Shown: in pieces, positions 1 to 7,554 of the stretch | How the letters are laid out: the number at the start of each line of letters is the position of its first letter | Numbering within the stretch: the stretch's first letter is position 1 | Source: Verrucolacustris abundans | GTDB lineage: Bacteria; Verrucomicrobiota; Verrucomicrobiia; Methylacidiphilales; Verrucolacustridaceae | Length of the DNA: 64,000 bases | Direction: 5' to 3' | Assembly (NCBI GenBank): GCA_965194535.1 | Contig: OZ239145.1 | Span: 930,001 to 994,000 of the forward strand | Notes under the pieces: generated by a model | What the model was told of the DNA's origin: nothing | The model's input: the letters and a program-made list of their open reading frames with translations, nothing else | Databases searched by the model: none | Translations under genes and position numbers: made by a program

Positions 1-2
1 TG

Positions 3-428
3 GCGGGGAAGTGCATGTACAAACTGGAGCCTGTGTTGGCAGAAGGTGGGGAGTTGATTATTTACGCACCGCATCTGACGGAGGTGTCGATTACGCACGG
101 GAAGTTGATCCGCCGCTTGGGATACCACTGTAGGGACTACTTTCTCAAACAGTGGGACAAGTTTAAGGATGAATCTTGGGGGGTTTTGGCTCACTCCACC
201 CATGTGTATGGGGGCGGAACCTATGAAAACGGAGTGGAGAAGCCACGGGCACGTGTGATTTTGGCCACGGGAATACCAGAGGACGTTTGTCGGGAGATCA
301 ATCTGGGCTATCGGGATCCCAAAACGATCCGGAAAGAGGATTTTGCTAATCGGGAAGAGGAGGGGATTTTATTCGTACCAAAGGCTGGTGAGAATTTGTA
401 TCGCCTTGAGAATGAACATTTTTCTTAA
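3..428 (+). CDS. LarA-family nickel-dependent hydroxyacid racemase/epimerase, C-terminal part
   Basis: The gene is cut by the window edge: the frame is open from base 3 and stops at TAA 426-428, leaving about 141 codons. Blocks such as GYHCRDYFLKQWDKF, GVLAHSTHV and ANREEEGILFVPKAGE match the C-terminal domain of LarA proteins (DUF2088 superfamily). LarA enzymes carry a nickel-pincer nucleotide and racemise lactate or epimerise other 2-hydroxyacids; the cofactor-binding N-terminal half lies outside the window. A sugar-acid kinase and gnd follow on the same strand, which suggests a sugar acid rather than lactate as substrate (inference). LarE, which makes the cofactor, is encoded 12 kb downstream. 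Family assignment is fairly sure, substrate unknown. Confidence 0.8.
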   Translation, partial: AGKCMYKLEPVLAEGGELIIYAPHLTEVSITHGKLIRRLGYHCRDYFLKQWDKFKDESWGVLAHSTHVYGGGTYENGVEKPRARVILATGIPEDVCREINLGYRDPKTIRKEDFANREEEGILFVPKAGENLYRLENEHFS

Positions 429-464
429 CAAAAAAGATTTCCTGAACTAGGTTTGAATCCAATC

Positions 465-1547
465 ATGAGCTCAAAAATGAAAATTAAGTCGGACGGCGAA
501 CTAGATTTTCTTTCCCTCGGAGCTTTGATCCACCGTTTAGATCCTGGAATCATACCTTTTCGTAAGGCGACGGAGTGTAAGATTCACGTAAGCGGGGGAG
601 AATTTAATGTGGCGGCTAATTTGGCTGACTGCTTTGGAATGCGAACGGGTATCGCCTCTGCGATGGTGGAGTATCCGATTGGGGATCTGATTGCAGAACG
701 AGTACGGGCGATGGGGGTGCGGCCCTTCTACAAAAAGTTTAAACATGATGGTGTGAATGGTCCGAATATGGCGGCCGTATATAGTGATCAGGGGCATGGG
801 GTTCGGGCGCCTGTGGTATTTTACAATCGGTGCAACGAGGCGGCGGCCTTGCTGAAGCCGGGTGATTTCGATTGGAAGAAGATTTTTGGAGATGGGGTGC
901 GGTGGTTTCATAGTGGAGGAATCTTCTCCGCACTCTCTCAGACCACTCCGGAGCTCATTATTGAGGCAATGCAGGCGGCCAAAGCCGCGGGTGCGACTAC
1001 ATCTTTCGATCTCAACTACCGTGCGAAACTTTGGAACATCCAAGGTGGACACGACCGTGCTGTGGCAATTCTTGATAAGATCGTGAAGAACGTCGATGTG
1101 CTGGTGGGGAATGAGGAGGATCTGCAGATGGGATTGGGAATTCCAGGGCCAGATGTGCATTCGAAGTCGAAATTGGATCCTTCCGCCTTCCTCAGCATGA
1201 TGAAAAATGTCACAAAAAAGCACCCTCACGTTCAAGTGGTGGCCACAACCTTGAGGGAAGTTCACAGCACGAATCATCACAGTTGGAGCGCGGTGGCTTG
1301 GGTGAATGGGGAGACGCATCAAGCTCCGACCTGTGAGCTGCAGGTGATTGATCGGGTGGGTGGGGGAGACGGATTTGCGGGAGGATTCTTCTACGGCCTG
1401 CTATCGGGGGCAGATGCGGCTGAGTCGGTCAAGTTGGGTTGGGCACACGGGGCGTTGCTCACGACCTTCCCGGGTGACACCACTATGGCGACCGTGGATC
1501 AGGTGAAAGCTTTCGCTCAGGGCGGATCCGCCCGGATTCAGCGTTAA
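465..1547 (+). CDS. kdgK: PfkB-family sugar kinase, probably 2-keto-3-deoxygluconate kinase
   Basis: Ribokinase/PfkB fold kinase. The N-terminal sugar-binding region shows VSGGEFNVAANLADCFG, and the C-terminal signature DRVGGGDGFAGGFFYGL holds the catalytic Asp and anion hole; the family usually has GAGD here. Proteins of this type phosphorylate 2-keto-3-deoxygluconate or related keto-sugar acids to feed the Entner-Doudoroff route. It lies 37 bases after the LarA-like gene and 3 bases before gnd, so the three genes probably form one sugar-acid operon. The start is uncertain: the frame opens at TTG 453, but ATG 465 or ATG 477 fits the usual N-terminus better, and no strong ribosome-binding site precedes any of them. 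Exact substrate is inferred. Confidence 0.8.
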   Translation: MSSKMKIKSDGELDFLSLGALIHRLDPGIIPFRKATECKIHVSGGEFNVAANLADCFGMRTGIASAMVEYPIGDLIAERVRAMGVRPFYKKFKHDGVNGPNMAAVYSDQGHGVRAPVVFYNRCNEAAALLKPGDFDWKKIFGDGVRWFHSGGIFSALSQTTPELIIEAMQAAKAAGATTSFDLNYRAKLWNIQGGHDRAVAILDKIVKNVDVLVGNEEDLQMGLGIPGPDVHSKSKLDPSAFLSMMKNVTKKHPHVQVVATTLREVHSTNHHSWSAVAWVNGETHQAPTCELQVIDRVGGGDGFAGGFFYGLLSGADAAESVKLGWAHGALLTTFPGDTTMATVDQVKAFAQGGSARIQR

Positions 1548-1550
1548 TTT

Positions 1551-3026
1551 ATGGCAAACGAACCGCAAGGCGATCTGGCCCTGATCGGGCTGGCTGTGAT
1601 GGGGCAGAACCTCATCCTGAACATGAACGACCATGGGTACACGATTGTGGCGTTTAACCGTACCGTTTCGAAAGTGGACGACTTTTTAGCTAAGGAAGCA
1701 AAAGGAACCAAGGTTCAGGGAGCCCACTCGATTGCTGAGATGGTTTCGAAGCTCAAGAAACCACGCCGTGTGATGCTTTTGGTGAAGGCTGGGAAGCCTG
1801 TGGACGATTTCATTCAAGAGCTTCTGCCCGTGATGGAGAAGGGGGATATTATTATCGATGGTGGAAACTCGCTTTTCGACGATACCAACCGCCGTCAAAA
1901 AGAGGTCGAGGCGAAAGGTCTTCTCTATATTGGAACAGGAGTCTCGGGAGGTGAAGAAGGAGCACGGCGTGGTCCCAGCATCATGCCTGGGGGGTCGCCA
2001 GCCGCCTGGCCGTTCGTAAAAAAGATTTTCCAGGATATCTCCGCCAAGGTTGACGGAGGGACTCCTTGTTGTGATTGGGTAGGGGAGCAGGGGGCGGGTC
2101 ACTACGTGAAGATGGTTCACAACGGCATCGAATACGGGGACATGCAACTGATCTGTGAGGCGTATAACCTGATGAAGAATGGCCTTGGGATGAGTGCCGA
2201 TGAGATGCATCAGGTCTTTGCTGAATGGAATAAAGGGGAGTTGGACAGTTACTTGATCGAAATTTCCCGAGATATTTTGGCCAAGAAAGATACCGACGGA
2301 TCTCCGCTGGTGGACAAGATCCTCGATACCGCCGGCCAGAAGGGGACGGGAAAGTGGACCGTAATCAATTCGCAGGATCTCGGCATTCCGATCACTCTGA
2401 TGGCAGAGGCGGTCTATGCGCGCTGCGTTTCGGCGTTGAAGGATGAGCGGGTCGCGGCGGCGCGGAAGTTGAAGGGTCCAAAACCTCTCCTGCCAGTGGC
2501 GAAGGATCCGGAAAAGAAAAAGGCCTTTATCGCAGATATTCGGGATGCCTTGTACGCCTCCAAGATTGTGAGCTACGCCCAGGGGTACATGCTCATGCGG
2601 GCAGCGGCGAAGGAGTACAAGTGGAACCTGAACTACGGCGGCATCGCCCTGATGTGGCGCGGGGGTTGTATCATCCGCTCGCGTTTCCTTGGAAAAATCA
2701 AAGAGGCGTACGATAAGAACCCGAAATTGAACAACCTGCTCCTGGACGACTACTTCCGTGGGGAAGTGAAGAAGTCGCAGAAGGGCTGGCGCAATGTTGT
2801 GGCAGCGGCTGCGAAGCGTGGGATTCCTGTTCCTGCATTCAGCACGGCCTTGGCGTTTTTTGACAGTTACCGGAACGCGGTGTTGCCGGCTAACCTTCTT
2901 CAGGCCCAGCGGGACTACTTTGGCGCGCATACCTATGAGAGGGTGGACAAGCCCCGGGGCGAGTTTTTCCATACCAACTGGACTGGACACGGCGGAACAA
3001 CCGCCTCTTCCACCTACAACGTTTAG
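1551..3026 (+). CDS. gnd: 6-phosphogluconate dehydrogenase, decarboxylating
   Basis: Oxidises 6-phosphogluconate to ribulose 5-phosphate and CO2 with NADP+ in the oxidative pentose phosphate pathway. At 491 residues it is a full-length long-form enzyme. The Rossmann motif GLAVMGQN is at residues 13-20, followed by AFNRTVSK where the Arg favours NADP+. The substrate-binding and catalytic blocks GTGVSGGEEGARRGPS and GAGHYVKMVHNGIEYGD carry the expected Lys and Glu. The C-terminal tail has YFGAHTYERVD and FFHTNWTGHGG, which in the family reach into the active site of the partner subunit. It starts with ATG 3 bases after the upstream kinase, indicating co-transcription. Confidence 0.97.
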   Translation: MANEPQGDLALIGLAVMGQNLILNMNDHGYTIVAFNRTVSKVDDFLAKEAKGTKVQGAHSIAEMVSKLKKPRRVMLLVKAGKPVDDFIQELLPVMEKGDIIIDGGNSLFDDTNRRQKEVEAKGLLYIGTGVSGGEEGARRGPSIMPGGSPAAWPFVKKIFQDISAKVDGGTPCCDWVGEQGAGHYVKMVHNGIEYGDMQLICEAYNLMKNGLGMSADEMHQVFAEWNKGELDSYLIEISRDILAKKDTDGSPLVDKILDTAGQKGTGKWTVINSQDLGIPITLMAEAVYARCVSALKDERVAAARKLKGPKPLLPVAKDPEKKKAFIADIRDALYASKIVSYAQGYMLMRAAAKEYKWNLNYGGIALMWRGGCIIRSRFLGKIKEAYDKNPKLNNLLLDDYFRGEVKKSQKGWRNVVAAAAKRGIPVPAFSTALAFFDSYRNAVLPANLLQAQRDYFGAHTYERVDKPRGEFFHTNWTGHGGTTASSTYNV

Positions 3027-3083
3027 AGATTTCCGTCAGAGCGGGCTTGCAGGGGAAGCCTTCTGAACGAAGATAGAGGTATT

Positions 3084-3155
3084 GCCGGCTTAGCTCAGTG
3101 GTAGAGCAGCGGTTTTGTAAACCGCTGGTCGTCGGTTCAAATCCGACAGCCGGCT
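3084..3155 (+). tRNA. tRNA-Thr (anticodon UGU)
   Basis: A complete cloverleaf of 72 bases can be drawn. The acceptor stem pairs GCCGGCT (3084-3090) with AGCCGGC (3148-3154), with T3155 as discriminator. The D arm is GCTC/GAGC. The anticodon stem GCGGT/ACCGC (3109-3113, 3121-3125) closes the loop TTTGTAA with anticodon TGT at 3116-3118. The T arm is GTCGG/CCGAC with the loop TTCAAAT. The 3' CCA is not encoded. It reads ACA and related Thr codons. Confidence 0.96.
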
Positions 3156-3279
3156 CGCTAAACTCGTCTTAGATCAAGTTATTCATCATCGAACCGCAAA
3201 TACCTTTAAAAGAGAGCTTTATACATTAAATAAATTTACGAGATCACAAGTCCTTAGAGCGAGTTAAAGGTAAATGGGT

Positions 3280-3308
3280 TTGACAGTGGGTATTAAAGTA
3301 TTTATACA
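3280..3308 (+). promoter_or_regulatory. Strong sigma-70-type promoter, possibly giving a leaderless mRNA
   Basis: A perfect TTGACA (3280-3285), a 17-base spacer and TATACA (3303-3308) lie before the small exported protein. Counting 7 bases from the -10 box puts the transcription start at about 3315, which is the A of the proposed ATG. No ribosome-binding site is seen before that ATG. An alternative is that a short frame from ATG 3274 (preceded by AAAGG, 14 codons, ending in a TGA that overlaps the ATG at 3315) is translated and coupled to the gene. Confidence 0.6.
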
Positions 3309-3314
3309 AAAATT

Positions 3315-3626
3315 ATGAATAACACCCTCCGTGTAGCAATCCTAACTGTAATCGCCTTGGCTTCCCCTTTAGCCATGGCTGATTCTGGCTCCAAAGGTAG
3401 TAATGATGACTGTTCGGTCGAGCAGGCTTTCATCGCGATTCCCGATCTTTTGGTCGTGCGTCCGGTGAGCTTGGCTGGTTGTGCAGTGGGTTTCACCGCT
3501 TTCGTGGTGTCTTCTCCTTTCACAGCTATGGCTGAATGCGTAGACGAATCCTGGGACACTTTGGTCAAGACCCCGGCTCGTTTTACGTTCGAGCGTGATC
3601 TCGGCGATTTCGACAACCTTAAATAA
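3315..3626 (+). CDS. Small exported protein of unknown function
   Basis: This 103-residue protein begins with a typical signal peptide (MNNTLRVAILTVIALASPLAMA, cleavage likely after AMA). The mature part contains a hydrophobic stretch around VVRPVSLAGCAVGFTAFVVSSPF and a tail with LVKTPARFTFERDLGDF. This layout (RP, hydrophobic segment, SPF/LPF, then a PARFTF-R-LGDF tail) recalls small uncharacterised envelope proteins found in several Gram-negative groups; this is from memory and no function is known. Two cysteines (C35 and C56) remain in the mature protein. A strong promoter lies immediately upstream and a clear terminator downstream, so it is a single-gene transcript. Confidence 0.8.
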   Translation: MNNTLRVAILTVIALASPLAMADSGSKGSNDDCSVEQAFIAIPDLLVVRPVSLAGCAVGFTAFVVSSPFTAMAECVDESWDTLVKTPARFTFERDLGDFDNLK

Positions 3627-3650
3627 GTTTCCGACCGAAAAGGTCTGAGC

Positions 3651-3680
3651 AAAGGGCGATCCTGAAAGGGGTCGCCCTTT
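3651..3680 (+). terminator. Rho-independent-type terminator after the small exported protein gene
   Basis: AAAGGGCGA (3651-3659) and TCGCCCTTT (3672-3680) form a perfect 9-base-pair stem with a 12-base loop, followed by a T-containing stretch (GTGTTTC). It lies 24 bases past the stop codon of the preceding gene. Confidence 0.8.
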
Positions 3681-3774
3681 GTGTTTCTAGGCAAGGGATG
3701 TAAGGGTTAAGGGATTTTGGGGTTCTAGAGATTTGGGCTAGGCGGGGTTGGCGAGGACGCCCTACCTTCGGAGG

Positions 3775-4575
3775 GTGTTTAGCTACTACACGCATGACTT
3801 AAGCCCGTTCCTGATTCAGTTGGGGAGTGGTTGGGGTATCCGATATTACGGGATGGCCTACGTGGTGGGCTTTCTGGCGTGGTTTTATGGGCTTCGTTGG
3901 TTTCGGAAGCTGGGCTGGTCGAATCTGAGCGATGAGCAGATATCGGAACTACTTTTTTATACGGTTATTGGGGTTTTGGTAGGGGGGCGGCTGGGCTACT
4001 GCCTGCTTTATGACTGGGCCGAAACGATCCGAAATCCAGTTAGTATCATCGCTTTTTGGAATGGGGGTATTCGAGGAATGGCCAGTCATGGCGGAATCTT
4101 AGGAGCTCTTATAGGATTTCTCTTGTGGGCGCGGAAGAATCGGGTGGATGGTTGGGCTGTGGCAGATAACGCGGCTGTGATTGCCCCAGTTGGAGTCTTC
4201 TTGGGACGTATCGCCAATTTTATCAACGGAGAGTTGTGGGGAAGGGTAACAAACGTTCCGTGGGCTGTTATTTTTAGTGAGGCGGGAACGGAGCCTAGGC
4301 ATCCATCCCAAATCTATGAGGCCCTAGGCGAAGGACTTTTTTTGGGGCTGGCAATGGGGTGGATACGAAGCAAAAGACTAAAACCCACAGGTCAGGTCAT
4401 TGCAGCTTTCTTCCTGATCTATGGGATCGTGCGAATTGGATTGGAGTTTTTTCGTGAGCCTGACGCTGGAGATCCCCTTTGGTCGGGTTTGAGTCGAGGC
4501 CAGTGGTTTTCGGTCGGCCTTGGGATCGTTGGTTTTGGGCTTTGGGTATGGAGGAGACGGCGTACGAGTGGTTAA
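3775..4575 (+). CDS. lgt: Prolipoprotein diacylglyceryl transferase
   Basis: Transfers diacylglycerol from phosphatidylglycerol to the lipobox cysteine of prolipoproteins in the inner membrane, the first step of lipoprotein maturation. The N-terminus contains HDLSPFLIQLGSGWGIRYYG, the middle has GGIRGMASHGGILG, and the family signature GRIANFINGELWGR is followed by HPSQIYEALGEG. Several hydrophobic membrane spans and a Trp/Arg-rich C-terminus are as usual. The frame opens at TTG 3748, but GTG 3775 (MFSYYTHDLSP) matches the family N-terminus better and gives 266 residues; neither start has a well-spaced ribosome-binding site. Candidate client lipoproteins in this window are the sugar-binding protein at 37.1-38.5 kb and the protease at 58.6 kb. 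Confidence 0.95.
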   Translation: MFSYYTHDLSPFLIQLGSGWGIRYYGMAYVVGFLAWFYGLRWFRKLGWSNLSDEQISELLFYTVIGVLVGGRLGYCLLYDWAETIRNPVSIIAFWNGGIRGMASHGGILGALIGFLLWARKNRVDGWAVADNAAVIAPVGVFLGRIANFINGELWGRVTNVPWAVIFSEAGTEPRHPSQIYEALGEGLFLGLAMGWIRSKRLKPTGQVIAAFFLIYGIVRIGLEFFREPDAGDPLWSGLSRGQWFSVGLGIVGFGLWVWRRRRTSG

Positions 4576-5666
4576 CGGGCTTTGGGTTTTTGAGGAATAC
4601 GCAGGGTTTGACCTGGCACCAATAGATCGGGATCGTCCATTGGATTAAACAGAAGAATATCCTCCACACCGATTCCATACCGTTTCGCAATGGTGGTTAA
4701 TGAGTCACCCCTCCGTACGGAGTAGATGAGGGGTTCGGACTGAATCAGTATCTCCTCAGGTGCTGGAGTCGGAGTTGAGGGTTCCGAGTTCGCAGTCTGA
4801 GGTGAGAGTGTGGAACTGAGCTTCGGTTGGGGTGCTGGGGAGAGGTTCGCAAAACCGTAGTCAAAAAGAAGGCGTGTATCCTGCCATTTATTCGCGCTTT
4901 TCAGTAGGGTGAGGCGCAGCTCACGACCGTCCCTTGTTGCAGAAGCAGCAAAGGTGTGGCGAGCTTCGTAGGTCCATCCGGTTTTTGCGGGCCCCATTCC
5001 TGGGTAGGAACCTAAAAGTTTGTTATGGTTGCGCATTCGTTGGACACCGATCGCAGTGCGCAGGTTGTAGACTTGGGTTTGAGCCATCTGCCGAAAGCTA
5101 GGAATAGAAAGAAAGTAGTTAAATAGTTTCATGAGATCTCTTGCCGTGGTGCGCTGAGAGGTTCCAGGGAGGCCGTGTGGATTCCCAAAACGGGAATCTG
5201 TCATGCCCAGCTTTGCGGCTTCTGCATTCATATCTGCGACGAACTGATTAACCGAGCCAGATGAGGCACGGGCGAGGGCCATAGCGCTATCATTGTCTGA
5301 GCCAATAATGATGGAGCGGTAGAGTTCGCTAATCGGCAAGGTTTCTCCAGCACGAAGGGGTACAGTGCTGGGTTCTACTCGGGTATCTTCAGGCGCGATT
5401 GTGATCATTCCTTGTGCTCTGTTTTTCTCGTAAGCCACAACAGCTGTCATGAGTTTGACCGTGCTTGCGGGTGGGTAGGGGGCATCGATATTTCGAGCGT
5501 ACAGAACGTCCCCTGTGAGGGGATCGACCAAGAGGGCGGCTTTTGCCAGAAGACCGGCCTGAACCTGCTCTAGGGTAGGCGGTTTGGGGGGAGGAACGGG
5601 GAGTGCGGCCTCGAGGAGGGGACAAGTGAGGAGAGTTGTGCAAATAAGAGCGCGGGGGAACTTCAT
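4572..5666 (-). CDS. D-alanyl-D-alanine carboxypeptidase (S11) with C-terminal LysM domain
   Basis: Penicillin-binding-protein-type carboxypeptidase that trims peptidoglycan stem peptides. The three active-site motifs are present: S68-T-V-K in PPASTVKLMTAV, SDN in GSDNDSAMALA, and KTG in GPAKTGWTYEARHTF. A signal peptide covers about residues 1-21. After a Pro/Thr/Ser-rich linker, a LysM repeat (YSVRRGDSLTTIAKRYGI to LVPGQTLRIP) should hold the enzyme on peptidoglycan; LysM is not usual in the best-known S11 enzymes, which have a C-terminal amphipathic helix. The start ATG at 5666 overlaps the TGA of the upstream M24 peptidase by 4 bases (ATGA), so I prefer it to the longer frame starting at 5678. 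Its end overlaps the end of lgt by 4 bases. Confidence 0.93.
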   Translation of the reverse strand: MKFPRALICTTLLTCPLLEAALPVPPPKPPTLEQVQAGLLAKAALLVDPLTGDVLYARNIDAPYPPASTVKLMTAVVAYEKNRAQGMITIAPEDTRVEPSTVPLRAGETLPISELYRSIIIGSDNDSAMALARASSGSVNQFVADMNAEAAKLGMTDSRFGNPHGLPGTSQRTTARDLMKLFNYFLSIPSFRQMAQTQVYNLRTAIGVQRMRNHNKLLGSYPGMGPAKTGWTYEARHTFAASATRDGRELRLTLLKSANKWQDTRLLFDYGFANLSPAPQPKLSSTLSPQTANSEPSTPTPAPEEILIQSEPLIYSVRRGDSLTTIAKRYGIGVEDILLFNPMDDPDLLVPGQTLRIPQKPKAR

Positions 5667-6781
5667 CGGATTTCCCAAAGGTTTGGAAAGCGAGTGAGCT
5701 TTTTAAATCCTTGGCGTTGGACCACGACCACATCCTCGATGCGAACGCCCCCGATTCCCGGAACATAAAGGCCGGGTTCGACTGTCAGAACTGAGTTGAG
5801 GGGGAGGCGTGAAATTGCAAAGCGAGGTGCTTCGTGGATTTCTAGTCCAAGCCCATGCCCGACACCGTGAAAGAATCCGTTCCAGCGGCCTTTTTTTATT
5901 TCTGTTGGGTACCCTTGGTCGCGAAACCAGTTTCGAAGTTCATCTTGGATTTTCTGGCCGTTAGCAGAAACGCGGGTCTGAGAAAGCACCCTCTGTTGCC
6001 CCTTATTCACGGCAGCTCGAAGATGACGAAGGGCCTCTGAGGCATGCCCTTTCACGACGGTTCGGGTGATATCCCCGAAGTAGCCGGTAGAGGAGTTGCG
6101 GGGAAATATATCCAGAATGATGGATTGATGGGCATAAAGGGGGCCGCGTCCACGTTCGTGCGGGTCGCACGCTTGGGATCCACAAGCGACGATGGTGTCA
6201 CGTGCTAAGGCTCCGTGGCGAAGACAGGCGATTTCCATTTCGGTCCGGAGACGTTCCGATGTCAGGACAGAGCCAGACCAGACAAGGGTGTGATCTCGGC
6301 GAATCTTAGTGATTTTAAGGATTTGGACGGCTCGTGCTAAACCGGCTTCAGCTGCGCGAATCGCTTGGGTGATTTGACGGACTTCCAAGGAGGATTTTGT
6401 GAGGCGTTTTGGAAAAAAAGGCTCGGGTACGGATTGTAGTTTGAGTCCTGCTTGGGTCAGGCTGTGGGCAAGGCCGATCGGAAAGGTGCAGGGGATTTCG
6501 GCAGATCTTATTCCATGCCGTCGCAGGACGTTGGCGAGAGTCTTGGGAAAAGGGTGCTTTCCCGGCCCCATTCGTTTTTCCTCATCAGAGAGGTCAAGGA
6601 ACAGATCGGCCCTTCCGGTCCGTCGAGCCCGGTCGATTTCTAATGGACCTAAAAGGGCAAAGGTTTTTCCCGAGGCGGTCTGGAACCATGCAAAATCGTC
6701 CGGTACAAACAGTCCGGTGGCGTAGGTCAGATCGGGAACGCGGTCGGTATTTCCAACGAGGAGACGGGCGAGGCGAGGCAC
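5663..6781 (-). CDS. M24-family metallopeptidase (Xaa-Pro aminopeptidase-like)
   Basis: Cytosolic pita-bread-fold peptidase of 372 residues. The metal ligands can be followed: Asp in SIILDIFPRN, Asp in GYFGDITRTVVKG, His in GVGHGLGLEIHEAP, Glu in LTVEPGLYVPG and Glu in GVRIEDVVVV. The N-terminal third is a creatinase-like non-catalytic domain (LFVPDDFAWFQTASGKTFALLGPLEIDRAR), so Xaa-Pro dipeptidase or aminopeptidase is likelier than methionine aminopeptidase. It starts with GTG at 6781, 2 bases after the preceding small gene, and its TGA overlaps the carboxypeptidase ATG. The three genes make one minus-strand operon. Confidence 0.9.
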   Translation of the reverse strand: MPRLARLLVGNTDRVPDLTYATGLFVPDDFAWFQTASGKTFALLGPLEIDRARRTGRADLFLDLSDEEKRMGPGKHPFPKTLANVLRRHGIRSAEIPCTFPIGLAHSLTQAGLKLQSVPEPFFPKRLTKSSLEVRQITQAIRAAEAGLARAVQILKITKIRRDHTLVWSGSVLTSERLRTEMEIACLRHGALARDTIVACGSQACDPHERGRGPLYAHQSIILDIFPRNSSTGYFGDITRTVVKGHASEALRHLRAAVNKGQQRVLSQTRVSANGQKIQDELRNWFRDQGYPTEIKKGRWNGFFHGVGHGLGLEIHEAPRFAISRLPLNSVLTVEPGLYVPGIGGVRIEDVVVVQRQGFKKLTRFPNLWEIR

Positions 6782-6783
6782 GG

Positions 6784-6966
6784 CTAGGATGATTTAAGGA
6801 GTGCGCCCGCAAGAAATCCGCTTAGGAGAAAGGCTAGAAGGATCATGGGGGTTCGAACATCGAAACCGAACAGATAGAGGTCGAGGTGAAGAAAGCCCGA
6901 CTGGCGGGCAATGAGGGCAACGGTGGCGGCTAGAATGGAGAGGGATACAAGGCGTTGGCGGTTCAT
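6784..6966 (-). CDS. Small two-span membrane protein (LapA/DUF1049-like)
   Basis: A 60-residue protein with two hydrophobic segments, about residues 6-22 (LVSLSILAATVALIARQ) and 38-57 (RTPMILLAFLLSGFLAGALL). Two helices with a short loop and the GFLAGALL ending recall the LapA/DUF1049 type of small inner-membrane protein, but the match is by pattern only. It begins at ATG 6966 and ends in TAG 2 bases before the M24 peptidase, so it is likely translated from the same mRNA. Function unknown. Confidence 0.65.
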   Translation of the reverse strand: MNRQRLVSLSILAATVALIARQSGFLHLDLYLFGFDVRTPMILLAFLLSGFLAGALLKSS

Positions 6967-7008
6967 AGTTCGGCTTGGAAGAGTAATTTCATCGGGTATG
7001 GATAGGGA

Positions 7009-7554
7009 ATGTCAATTGCGACTCGCACTGGGGATGGGGGTACCACCGCTCTAATGTATGGGAGACGTGTGTCAAAAGACAGCCCTCGTGTTGAGGCTTA
7101 TGGGGAAGTGGATGAGTTAAATGCGTGTTTGGGGCTGGCGAGGGCTCAGATCCAAAGCTCTGGGAAGAGTTTGTTGGAAAAGATTCAGAAGGCTTTGGTG
7201 GGCCTGATGGGGGAGTTGGCGGTGGCAACTGAAGATTTGCAGCGGTATGAGACGGATGGGTATGCCCGAATCAAAGATGAGGATTTGGCCTTACTGGATA
7301 AGGAAATTGAGCGATTGGAGAAAGAGGCACCCCCAGCCAAAGGGTGGTCGACTCCTGGAGGTAATTTGGCAGGGGCGGCCCTAGATTTGGCGCGGGCGGT
7401 TTGCCGAAGGGCTGAGCGGGGGGTCTGGCGGTTGGAGAAAAAGGAGGGCAATGTTCGGACGATCATTCCAAGGTATTTGAATCGTTTGTCGGACCTGCTT
7501 TGGCTTTTGGAGAAGGATTTGGAATCGGCTGAAAACTCAAAAAGCAGCACTTAG
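7009..7554 (+). CDS. Cob(I)yrinic acid a,c-diamide / cobalamin adenosyltransferase, PduO type
   Basis: ATP:cob(I)alamin adenosyltransferase of the PduO/MMAB family, which makes adenosylcobalamin. The N-terminal ATP-binding signature is IATRTGDGGTTALMYG, followed by EAYGEVDELNACLGLARA, both classic for this family. The C-terminal helix has RTIIPRYLNRLSDLLWLLEK, corresponding to the family's LNRLSDLLF-ARYL block, although Phe/Ala/Arg positions vary. At 181 residues it is normal length. It starts at ATG 7009 after GATAGG, divergent from the minus-strand operon with only 42 bases between start codons. It converges on pyrD with a 4-base overlap. No cobalamin riboswitch fits in the short leader. 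Confidence 0.9.
   Translation: MSIATRTGDGGTTALMYGRRVSKDSPRVEAYGEVDELNACLGLARAQIQSSGKSLLEKIQKALVGLMGELAVATEDLQRYETDGYARIKDEDLALLDKEIERLEKEAPPAKGWSTPGGNLAGAALDLARAVCRRAERGVWRLEKKEGNVRTIIPRYLNRLSDLLWLLEKDLESAENSKSST

Noticed and set aside
1686..2990. 434-codon open frame on the minus strand
   Set aside because: It lies fully antisense to gnd, whose motifs are complete; the translation shows no recognisable domain.
6967..7008. Cobalamin riboswitch before the adenosyltransferase gene
   Set aside because: The 42-base gap is far too short for the aptamer.
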